Of a stretch of DNA of 64,000 nt, positions 56,601 through 64,000 are shown in pieces (the stretch's first letter is position 1; each line of letters begins with the position of its first letter). The notes beneath the pieces were generated by a model that saw only the letters and a list, made by a program, of their open reading frames with translations, had not been told where the DNA came from and searched no databases. This stretch comes from Bacillus sp. A301a_S52 (GTDB lineage: Bacteria; Bacillota; Bacilli; Bacillales; Salisediminibacteriaceae), in assembly GCA_024701455.1 (NCBI GenBank), contig JABXYP010000001.1, forward strand, positions 1,864,001 through 1,928,000, in the 5' to 3' direction. The position numbers and the translations under genes are program-made.

Positions 56601-56957
56601 GGAGCAAAATGATAATAACCATATAAGCACTCCTGAGTGAAATAATTTTGTAAGAGAGCGCCCCGTTATTAGTCAATTTTAAATTTAGCCTAAATGGTCA
56701 TTAACAAAGATTTAAATAACTCTCTTCATAATTAAACAATTTGCGCCTTGTAATGTGCTTCCTTTCGTCAATCTAATTTAAAGTTGGTGTTATTTGGATG
56801 TGTTTAATTACATATAAACACAACAGGGGCAGGGACTATTATTTTGATTAGTATACCTTCCAGATATATTAGTTAAAATAAGACTATAGTTTATTACTAT
56901 TTTTCAAATCCAAATGAGCTACAGACACTTCATTATTTATATCTAAAACTAATTTTT
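56601..56957. other. Intergenic, no gene seen
   Basis: AT-rich spacer between the rpmG terminator and the lipoprotein terminator. Nothing was recognised. Confidence 0.4.
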
Positions 56958-56995
56958 AAAAAAACAAGAACCCGTTGTTTAAAAACGAGTCCTTG
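56958..56995 (-). terminator. Terminator of the lipoprotein gene
   Basis: On the minus strand CAAGGACTCGTT pairs over 12 positions with AACGGGTTCTTG, followed by a T-run. Confidence 0.8.
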
Positions 56996-57021
56996 CGCAA
57001 CACACTTATTATTTAATAAAA

Positions 57022-57690
57022 TTATAATTCAATCTCTAGATCAATATCTTCCCCTAGTTCATCCCAATCGTCATTGATAGGGGCACTCATTTTAATACGA
57101 ATAGTTTCTATATCGTCTGCACTAGAGTTTTCAAGTATGAAGAAAAAGCTACCACTATGTTTCGTTCCAGCCATCATCTCTCCATCAATGTAATCTGAAA
57201 GAAGCATATCTCTTTCCAATTGTTCACCAGTGTTAGTCGAGATAGTAGCTTGGCTCACAAAAAAAGTAACGTCTTCATCAGATGTGTTTTCAACCTCAAC
57301 ATCGACTTGTACGTAATCCATTTCTTCACTACCTACTAATTCAGCAACCATCTGATCGGTGATTTCTCCAGAGGCGGCATTTACTTGTGGAAGATCTAAA
57401 ACGATTGGCCCTGTTTCGATCGTGTCAATGTTATGTTGTCTTGCGTGAAGGGTGAATACACCAGCCTCATTTTCAATAGTTTCACCAACTTGCGTTTCGA
57501 AGTCTCCGTTTTCTTCATTATTAGCATTATTTTCATTATTATTAGCTTCTGAGTTGTTATTTTCTTCGTTTAAGTTAGTTTCGTTTCCATTGTCGGAATT
57601 GTTCGCTGCATTTGTTTGGTTTTCAGATTCTCCACATGCAGCCAAGACAAGCAAAGATGATAAAGATAAAACTGTTAATAATTTGCGCAT
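57022..57690 (-). CDS. Lipoprotein with DUF4352-like domain
   Basis: A 222-residue lipoprotein. The lipobox LAAC places the lipidated Cys at residue 19. An Asn/Glu-rich linker follows to about 62. The C-terminal domain (VQVDVEVENTSDEDVTFF and FFFILENSS) has the immunoglobulin-like DUF4352 pattern. It is very acidic. Function is unknown; it is anchored outside the membrane. It is monocistronic, with a terminator downstream. Confidence 0.82.
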   Translation of the reverse strand: MRKLLTVLSLSSLLVLAACGESENQTNAANNSDNGNETNLNEENNNSEANNNENNANNEENGDFETQVGETIENEAGVFTLHARQHNIDTIETGPIVLDLPQVNAASGEITDQMVAELVGSEEMDYVQVDVEVENTSDEDVTFFVSQATISTNTGEQLERDMLLSDYIDGEMMAGTKHSGSFFFILENSSADDIETIRIKMSAPINDDWDELGEDIDLEIEL

Positions 57691-58395
57691 AAAAATAATC
57701 CCCTTTTATTGTTTTTTATATGAAAAATTAGCTATAGCTAACTATCATCTAAATTAAAGTAAAAAACCTTTTTCAACTAAATAGATCAAAATTAAGAAAA
57801 CAAATTGATGTGGAAGTAAAAATAATTACTAAACAGATCAGATAAATGATTTTGAAAAATGTTCTGACTTATAAAGATAAGTACTAATTCATAGGTTTAA
57901 AGTTTCAAAGTGAAACCTTTTAATAAAAAAACAACTTATAAAAGGTCTTATAGCATATATTTTTAAAAATAATTTCATTTTAACGACTCACAAATCCTAC
58001 TTTAGCATTATTTTTCCTAAAAAGGAAACTAATTTGCTTAAAATGCTACTCATTAATTGAATTGCAAAAAAAGCAACATAAAGTTGTTAATTATCGTTGG
58101 TTTGTTTATATCAGAAGAAGAGGCAAATAATATGTTGATTGAGAAAGAGGTAAAGAGCTTCTACAATCATAGTTAATCACGTGTGTCATAGAAATGAGAT
58201 TGCTAATGCTATTTTAAAAAATAGTTGATTTGCTAGGGAAAGTAAGAAGATAAAATTTACTTTATATATTGATTTTTAATATTCTCATTTAACTCTTTGT
58301 TATTGAAACTGCCAAAGAAATGTATCATAGGCTCTTTTTTGTGTGAACACATGATAAACTATACTTACAAAAAAATATAGAAAGGAGCTTTGGAA
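57691..58395. other. Long AT-rich intergenic region
   Basis: About 700 bases between the divergent lipoprotein and yqgN genes. A small palindrome GTTTCAAAGTGAAAC lies at about 57900-57914. No gene, repeat copy or RNA was recognised. Confidence 0.5.
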
Positions 58396-58974
58396 ATGAC
58401 TAAATCAGAATGGCGTCAATGGATAAAAGAAAAGGTGTATAAGCACCCTGAACCACTCCAAGTCAAAGACACTCATCTAATTCACAAAAAGTTATTTAGC
58501 CATTATGTGTGGAAAGAAGCTTCGACCATTGCAGTAACAGTGTCAATGAAGAATGAGATTAATACATTGCCTATCATTGAGCAGGCTTGGCAAGATAATA
58601 AGCAGGTTGTTGTACCGAGGTGTCGACGTTCTGATAATGCATTACTTTTTTATAATTTGACACATTGGGAGGAGTTACAAGAAAGTTTTTATGGATTACG
58701 AGAGCCTGATGTAACCAGATGTCCATTAAGAAATAGGTCTGATATTGATTTGGTCATTGTGCCAGGGCTCGTATTTGATGAAAAAGGCTATCGAATTGGT
58801 TATGGAGGTGGTTATTACGACCGCTTTTTAACAGGAGAATACCTTTTTTCAACGATGTCATTATGTTATGAATTTCAAATTACAAAGGCGCTACCTATAG
58901 ATACATATGATCGACCAGTAAGTTGGCTTGTGACGCCTGAAAGAGTGATTAAAACAGATTCAGCTAAACAATGA
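58396..58974 (+). CDS. yqgN: 5-formyltetrahydrofolate cyclo-ligase
   Basis: ATP-dependent conversion of 5-formyl-THF to 5,10-methenyl-THF. The family motif is VPGLVFDEKGYRIGYGGGYYDRFL (positions about 118-141, in parts). Length is 192. AAAGGAG is eight bases before ATG 58396; an in-frame TTG at 58390 is less likely. In B. subtilis it also stands next to rpmG and near gluP. Confidence 0.93.
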   Translation: MTKSEWRQWIKEKVYKHPEPLQVKDTHLIHKKLFSHYVWKEASTIAVTVSMKNEINTLPIIEQAWQDNKQVVVPRCRRSDNALLFYNLTHWEELQESFYGLREPDVTRCPLRNRSDIDLVIVPGLVFDEKGYRIGYGGGYYDRFLTGEYLFSTMSLCYEFQITKALPIDTYDRPVSWLVTPERVIKTDSAKQ

Positions 58975-59002
58975 AAAGTATATATGTAACTAGTAAGAAA
59001 GT

Positions 59003-59812
59003 GTGATAAAAGTGACTATTTTATTGTTATTGGGTGTTGTTATACTAGCCATGGTAGCATGGAAAAAGGAAGCGTTAACTGAGAAAGGGGTTTTAGCAAG
59101 TGTGTTTGTAGGTGCTTTAATTAGTATAGGAGCATCTTTAGCAGGGTTAATACTCTTGGGAGCTTTTTTCATATCTTCTTCTATCCTTGGAAGAGTTCTA
59201 AAAAATGTGAATGCAAATAACGGTATAGAAGACAAAGGGGAAACGAGAGACGAAAAACAGGTGTTAGCTAATGGTGGGCTAGCAGCTTTTGCCTCAATAG
59301 CTTTTCTAGTCAGTGGAGAGAACATGTGGCTTACTGGTTTAATCGGTTCCTTGGCTGCAGCAAATGGTGATACGTGGGCTTCTTCAATTGGAAAAATGAG
59401 TCCTACTCCCCCAACATTAGTATTAAGTAGACGTCGGGTTCTGCCAGGGCAATCAGGAGGAACAACTCTAGTAGGTCATATTGCAGGTTTATTAGGGAGC
59501 ACGTTCATCATTGTCGTTGCTTTTAGTATGAATCAGTTTAATTTTCTAGGGGAAGTCTCGCTCTTAACTTGGTTAATTCTTATTGTGGCTGGATATGTAG
59601 GACAATATAACGATGCTTTGGCAGGTAGGTTTTTCCAATCGTTATATAAATGTCCTCAATGTGGTGCACTTACAGAAAAAACAACTCACTGTTTACTGAA
59701 AGGCGATTTAGTTAAAGGGTGGCCGTGGATAACCAATGATGTTGTAAATGTCGTGAGTACGTTTACGGGTTTAGTACTCGGTATGTTGACTGGTTATCTT
59801 TTTAATATATAG
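59003..59812 (+). CDS. DUF92 family membrane protein
   Basis: A 269-residue, six- to seven-helix protein. The conserved pieces NGDTWASSIGKMSPTPPTLV and GQSGGTT mark DUF92 (related to plant VTE6 phytyl-phosphate kinase and to CTP-using polyprenol enzymes). A CPQC/HC-like cysteine patch lies near residue 220. The substrate in bacteria is unknown. The GTG start at 59003 lacks a strong ribosome binding site; GTG 59012 is possible. It may be co-transcribed with yqgN and thiF. Confidence 0.82.
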   Translation: MIKVTILLLLGVVILAMVAWKKEALTEKGVLASVFVGALISIGASLAGLILLGAFFISSSILGRVLKNVNANNGIEDKGETRDEKQVLANGGLAAFASIAFLVSGENMWLTGLIGSLAAANGDTWASSIGKMSPTPPTLVLSRRRVLPGQSGGTTLVGHIAGLLGSTFIIVVAFSMNQFNFLGEVSLLTWLILIVAGYVGQYNDALAGRFFQSLYKCPQCGALTEKTTHCLLKGDLVKGWPWITNDVVNVVSTFTGLVLGMLTGYLFNI

Positions 59813-59826
59813 AAAGGACGATGTAA

Positions 59827-60849
59827 ATGAGTGAAAATTGGGCACGTTATTCAAGACAAATGCTTTTTTCTCCAATAGGAGAAACGGGTCAAAAAAAACT
59901 CTCCAACTCAAAAGTACTCATTATCGGAATGGGGGCATTAGGTACAGTTATTGCAAATCATTTAACTAGGGCAGGTGTAGGGCATCTTGTGTTTTGCGAC
60001 AGAGATTATGTGGAACTAAGTAACTTACAGAGGCAATTGTTATTTGATGAAGAAGATGTGAAACAGAGTTTACCTAAAGCAGTGGCTGCTGAAAAAAAAT
60101 TAAAAAGAATGAACAGTGATGTAAAAATTGAAGGACACGTTACTGATATTTCATCCACTAATATGGAAGACTATTTAAGCGGAGTGGACGTACTCATTGA
60201 TGGCACGGACAATTTTTATACAAGATATTTAATGAATGATGCTGCCTTTAAACATACTACTCCATATATTTATGGAGGCGCAGTAAGCTCCAGAGGGATG
60301 GGTGCTGTGTTCATTCCTGGAAAAACAGTGTGTCTTCGATGTATCTTCCCTGCATTTGATGGAAATGGACAAACGTGTGATACGATTGGCGTCCTTTCTC
60401 CTACTGTTGATATGGTCGCAAGTTTGCAAGCGTTAAATTGCTTAAAATTATTAACGGGAAACGCTCATACCATCCCAGAAAAATTGGTGACATTTGATCT
60501 CTGGAAAAATGAGCAAATATCAATGGGAATGCCTAAACCAAATCCAACATGTCCCACGTGTCAACTTAAGGAATACCCAGCATTAGGTAACGAGGACCAA
60601 GGTCATATGACAACACTATGTGGGAGGGATACGGTACAAATTCATTACACTTCGTCTCATGATTTAACTTATTGGGAAAAAACTTTAAGAGGAATAAGCA
60701 CGGCCATTAAAATGACGCCATTTTTACTAAAAGTAGACTTACATGAAGGAGAAAGATTTGTATTGTTTCCTGATGGTAGGACGCTTGTACAAGGGACGGA
60801 AGATATTGGAAGGGCGAAAGCGCTTTATACCAAATATTTAGGATTATAA
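59827..60849 (+). CDS. ThiF/MoeB-type adenylyltransferase (E1-like)
   Basis: E1-like enzyme that adenylates the C-terminus of a ubiquitin-like sulfur carrier (ThiS or MoaD). The nucleotide loop GMGALG is at 34-39. Zinc cysteines are C169/C172 and C242/C245, and the candidate catalytic Cys is C184 in GQTCDTIG. The C-terminal about 80 residues do not look like the rhodanese domain of MoeB fusions. Length is 340, near B. subtilis ThiF. No thiS, thiG or moa gene is nearby, so its partner cannot be told. Confidence 0.88.
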   Translation: MSENWARYSRQMLFSPIGETGQKKLSNSKVLIIGMGALGTVIANHLTRAGVGHLVFCDRDYVELSNLQRQLLFDEEDVKQSLPKAVAAEKKLKRMNSDVKIEGHVTDISSTNMEDYLSGVDVLIDGTDNFYTRYLMNDAAFKHTTPYIYGGAVSSRGMGAVFIPGKTVCLRCIFPAFDGNGQTCDTIGVLSPTVDMVASLQALNCLKLLTGNAHTIPEKLVTFDLWKNEQISMGMPKPNPTCPTCQLKEYPALGNEDQGHMTTLCGRDTVQIHYTSSHDLTYWEKTLRGISTAIKMTPFLLKVDLHEGERFVLFPDGRTLVQGTEDIGRAKALYTKYLGL

Positions 60850-60954
60850 CACTGAAAAATGTGACGATTTATTGAAAATGTTGTGTTTGTCACTAATCTT
60901 TTCTAGCTACTTTAGTGTACAATAGGCAAGACAGTGAAATATATTACTTCTTAA

Positions 60955-61929
<975 letters not shown>

Positions 61930-61942
61930 TGAATTTCTAAAC

Positions 61943-61982
61943 GGCTGTTTTCTTTCTACGATGAAGAAAACAGCTTTTTTCA
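61943..61982 (+). terminator. Terminator after ldh
   Basis: GCTGTTTTCTT pairs with GAAGAAAACAGC, followed by a T-run. Confidence 0.87.
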
Positions 61983-62075
61983 ATACTTAAATAAATACCT
62001 AATTTTTGGTGAGTGAATTGAGGAATAAAAGATACTATTTTGTCTCATTCTAACGGTAAAGGAGAGTGGTGGTCT

Positions 62076-62249
62076 ATGAGATGGCTAACATCTTTTATTG
62101 CTATTGTTATGGCGACTTTAATCCTAAGATATCGCTATCGTGTATTAAACAAATTGTTGTCTAGAAGATGGCTGCGTCGCTTATCTGTAGCAATGTTAAT
62201 GAGAATCCCTGCTGTTAGAGAAAAAATGATCTATGAGACCTTTAGGTAG
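62076..62249 (+). CDS. Small basic membrane protein
   Basis: A 57-residue protein with one N-terminal hydrophobic helix (RWLTSFIAIVMATLIL), followed by an Arg-rich tail with a second weakly hydrophobic stretch. AAAGGAG lies 11 bases before ATG 62076. A TTG at 62040 would give 69 residues. It is not recognised; the charge pattern suggests the tail is cytoplasmic. Confidence 0.6.
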   Translation: MRWLTSFIAIVMATLILRYRYRVLNKLLSRRWLRRLSVAMLMRIPAVREKMIYETFR

Positions 62250-62414
62250 AAAAATTTATATGTTATTAAAAAACAATGTGGCATTCACTATCTAAGCAAA
62301 TAGGGATGCTCATTTTTTTATGAGTAAATACGTTTGTGAAACAAAGCAAAATGTCGCTCATAAATATAGATTTTAATCAGCTTTTGTTATAATGTAGTCT
62401 GAGGTGAGAGGATT

Positions 62415-63164
62415 ATGAGATGGGAGTTAGTCGCATTTGATCTAGATAACACCTTATTTAGTCATGAAGACGCTTTTGAATATGCAATAAAGCGTTGCTT
62501 TAAGAAATTTCAGGATAAAACTGACACGAGCTTACATACAGTAGATGAGGACAGATTTTTCTCTCTATTTAAATTTAACTGTGACCACTATTGGGATGAC
62601 TATGAGCAAAATAAACTTACTAAGACTGAGTATCGTAGAAAAAGATTTTGTAAGACAATGACTGCCCTAGAACTTCCTGCAACTAACGACTTGGCTGATG
62701 CTTTTCACCATTACTATGACAGTATTGTGGATCATTACAGTGTCCCCTTTCCAGGTTTACAAGATTTATTACAAGCCCTCTCCAATCAACAAGTAAAGCT
62801 TGCAATAATCACAAACGGTAACGTAAAAACACAATTTAATAAAATTGAAAAATTAGGAATTTCACATGCTTTTAAACGTAAAAATATTTTTATTTCTGAA
62901 GAAATAGGCTTTACTAAACCTGATAAACAGTTTTTTAAAAAGGTTGAATCACAGTTGAGTGTTTGTAGTTCCAGGTGTATTTTTGTTGGTGATTCTTGGG
63001 GACTTGATATTGTGGGTGCGGTTGATGCTGGATGGGAAGCCATCTTCTTTAATAATCGAGGAGAACAGCGAACGACAGATCATCCCGTACTTAAAGAAGT
63101 TACTACGTTTAAAGATCTAAGAAGTGAATTGATAAGATTAGTGACGGAAGGAAGAACCTTATGA
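62415..63164 (+). CDS. HAD-superfamily hydrolase
   Basis: Phosphatase of the HAD-IA subfamily, 249 residues. Motif I is FDLDNTL at 8-14 with the nucleophile Asp, motif II is ITNG near 136, motif III the Lys of TKPDKQFF near 168, and motif IV GDSWGLDIVGA near 195. A helical cap between motifs I and II gives selectivity; similarity is to nucleotidase-like YjjG members, but the substrate is not known. The stop overlaps the gluP start as ATGA. Confidence 0.88.
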   Translation: MRWELVAFDLDNTLFSHEDAFEYAIKRCFKKFQDKTDTSLHTVDEDRFFSLFKFNCDHYWDDYEQNKLTKTEYRRKRFCKTMTALELPATNDLADAFHHYYDSIVDHYSVPFPGLQDLLQALSNQQVKLAIITNGNVKTQFNKIEKLGISHAFKRKNIFISEEIGFTKPDKQFFKKVESQLSVCSSRCIFVGDSWGLDIVGAVDAGWEAIFFNNRGEQRTTDHPVLKEVTTFKDLRSELIRLVTEGRTL

Positions 63165-64000
63165 ATGTTTTTACTCAATCCATCAGGTTTTGGGAGACAT
63201 TGCACCATTTAACTACTAGGGAAGACATGCGCCTTGTTCATTTAAATGAACAAGAAGAGGTAGCGTGGATTGAAGATGATCGTCGTGAACCCTATCATTT
63301 GATAAGACTAAGTCGCAAAAATTATGATTGGAGTAATGAACTAAAACGTGATATTAATAAGGCATTTGATCAGGCAAATAAGATAAGAAAAAAGTTAGGT
63401 TTACGCCAAGCTAATGTAAGTAATATTATCCTTTCTTCTGATGTCCCTGTTGATGATTATGAACAGCTTTTATCACAACCGCTGCCACTTACAAGTGGTG
63501 GAAAAAAGCAATTTAGAACCATCCTCATCCCACTCGAAGAGTTGAAGCATCATCTGTTCCCATTGGCTACAGAGTGGCAATTACAGGAGATGCCTCCTTA
63601 TATGGAAGAAACCTACATCGTCACATCAGAGCAGGAAGAACACATTTTACGTACGCTAAAATCAGCTGTGAGGACATCGATAAAAAAACGGGAAGAAAAA
63701 GAAAAAAACTTATTATTACATGGAAAGACTCGATTGACGTTTTTATTGCTCGGGATTATTATCGCTGTTTACGGTTGGGTTGAAATGAATGGTTCTTCAA
63801 TGAATACATTTGATTTAGTCCGTTTCGGAGCAAAATTTGATCCGTTTATTCTTGAAGGAGAATGGTGGCGGTTCATTACTGCTATGTTTTTACATATTGG
63901 AATTGTTCATTTAATGATGAACTCATTAGCTTTATTTTATCTAGGCAGTGCTGTGGAAAAAATTTTTGGAACGAAACGGTTTTTCGTTATTTATTTTTTA
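63161..64000 (+). CDS. gluP: Rhomboid intramembrane protease GluP (3' end beyond window)
   Basis: First 280 residues of a rhomboid protease like B. subtilis YqgP. A soluble N-terminal domain (about 1-190) ends in a Lys/Glu-rich stretch, then the membrane part begins at about 191. The rhomboid H-x4-H-x3-N pattern is H245, H250 and N254 in FLHIGIVHLMMNSLALFYLG. The catalytic Ser of GxSG lies beyond the end of the window. It is translationally coupled to the HAD gene. Position after yqgN agrees with B. subtilis. Confidence 0.9.
   Translation, partial: MNVFTQSIRFWETLHHLTTREDMRLVHLNEQEEVAWIEDDRREPYHLIRLSRKNYDWSNELKRDINKAFDQANKIRKKLGLRQANVSNIILSSDVPVDDYEQLLSQPLPLTSGGKKQFRTILIPLEELKHHLFPLATEWQLQEMPPYMEETYIVTSEQEEHILRTLKSAVRTSIKKREEKEKNLLLHGKTRLTFLLLGIIIAVYGWVEMNGSSMNTFDLVRFGAKFDPFILEGEWWRFITAMFLHIGIVHLMMNSLALFYLGSAVEKIFGTKRFFVIYFL

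Overview
The window reads as chromosomal DNA of a low-GC member of the Bacillaceae. The order phoH-pgpH-ybeY-dgkA-cdd-era-yqzL-recO-glyQ-glyS-ccpN-yqfL-yqxD-dnaG-sigA-cccA-trmK-yqfO-ispH, then yqfQ-cshB-nfo-yqfT, zur-yqfX-ispG-yqfZ and finally sodA-yqgE-pbpA-rpmG-yqgN-gluP, follows the Bacillus subtilis yqf-yqg region almost gene for gene. Many secreted or membrane-anchored proteins are rich in Asp and Glu, and a Na+/phosphate transporter is present. Both fit an alkaliphilic or salt-tolerant genus, but that is inference. No prophage, CRISPR array or autonomous insertion sequence was found.

Layout. 1-10.1 kb: c-di-AMP turnover, rRNA maturation and ribosome assembly, lipid carrier recycling, recombination, and a T-box-controlled glycyl-tRNA synthetase pair. 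10.2-21.4 kb: regulators of gluconeogenesis, the primase/sigma-A operon, a glycerophosphodiesterase, cytochrome c550, tRNA methylation and isoprenoid synthesis. 21.6-27.3 kb: a CarD-type factor, a VrrA-like protein, a cold-shock helicase, an AP endonuclease and a soluble PAS histidine kinase. 27.7-37.2 kb is an insertion relative to B. subtilis. It holds an Mn-type ABC pair behind an MntR-like operator, polyphosphate kinase and exopolyphosphatase, and a zinc ABC operon with zur behind a Zur box. 37.4-47.9 kb: isoprenoid synthesis (ispG), transporters, an NfeD protein, a SinI/SinR module and NptA. 48.1-48.5 kb: a tRNA cluster with a tRNA remnant. 48.9-54.0 kb: an Fe-S scaffold-like protein, Mn-SOD, YqgE, 6S RNA and PBP2-type transpeptidase. 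54.3-64.0 kb: small membrane proteins, L33, folate metabolism, a ThiF-type E1, lactate dehydrogenase, a HAD phosphatase and the start of the rhomboid protease GluP, cut by the window end.

The most unusual feature is a family of seven structured dispersed repeats (about 110-215 bp). All are intergenic and six of seven lie immediately downstream of a gene or terminator in the same orientation. They carry two conserved hairpins and begin and end beside a TTTTAT-like sequence. Two copies carry an extra hairpin-rich block of about 65 nt. They look like non-autonomous mobile elements or repeated structured RNA tails, and I do not recognise them as a named family.

The metal region shows a repeated logic: a sigma-A promoter with 17-bp spacing, then a metal-repressor operator just downstream of the expected transcription start, then an ABC transporter that lacks its solute-binding protein in this window.
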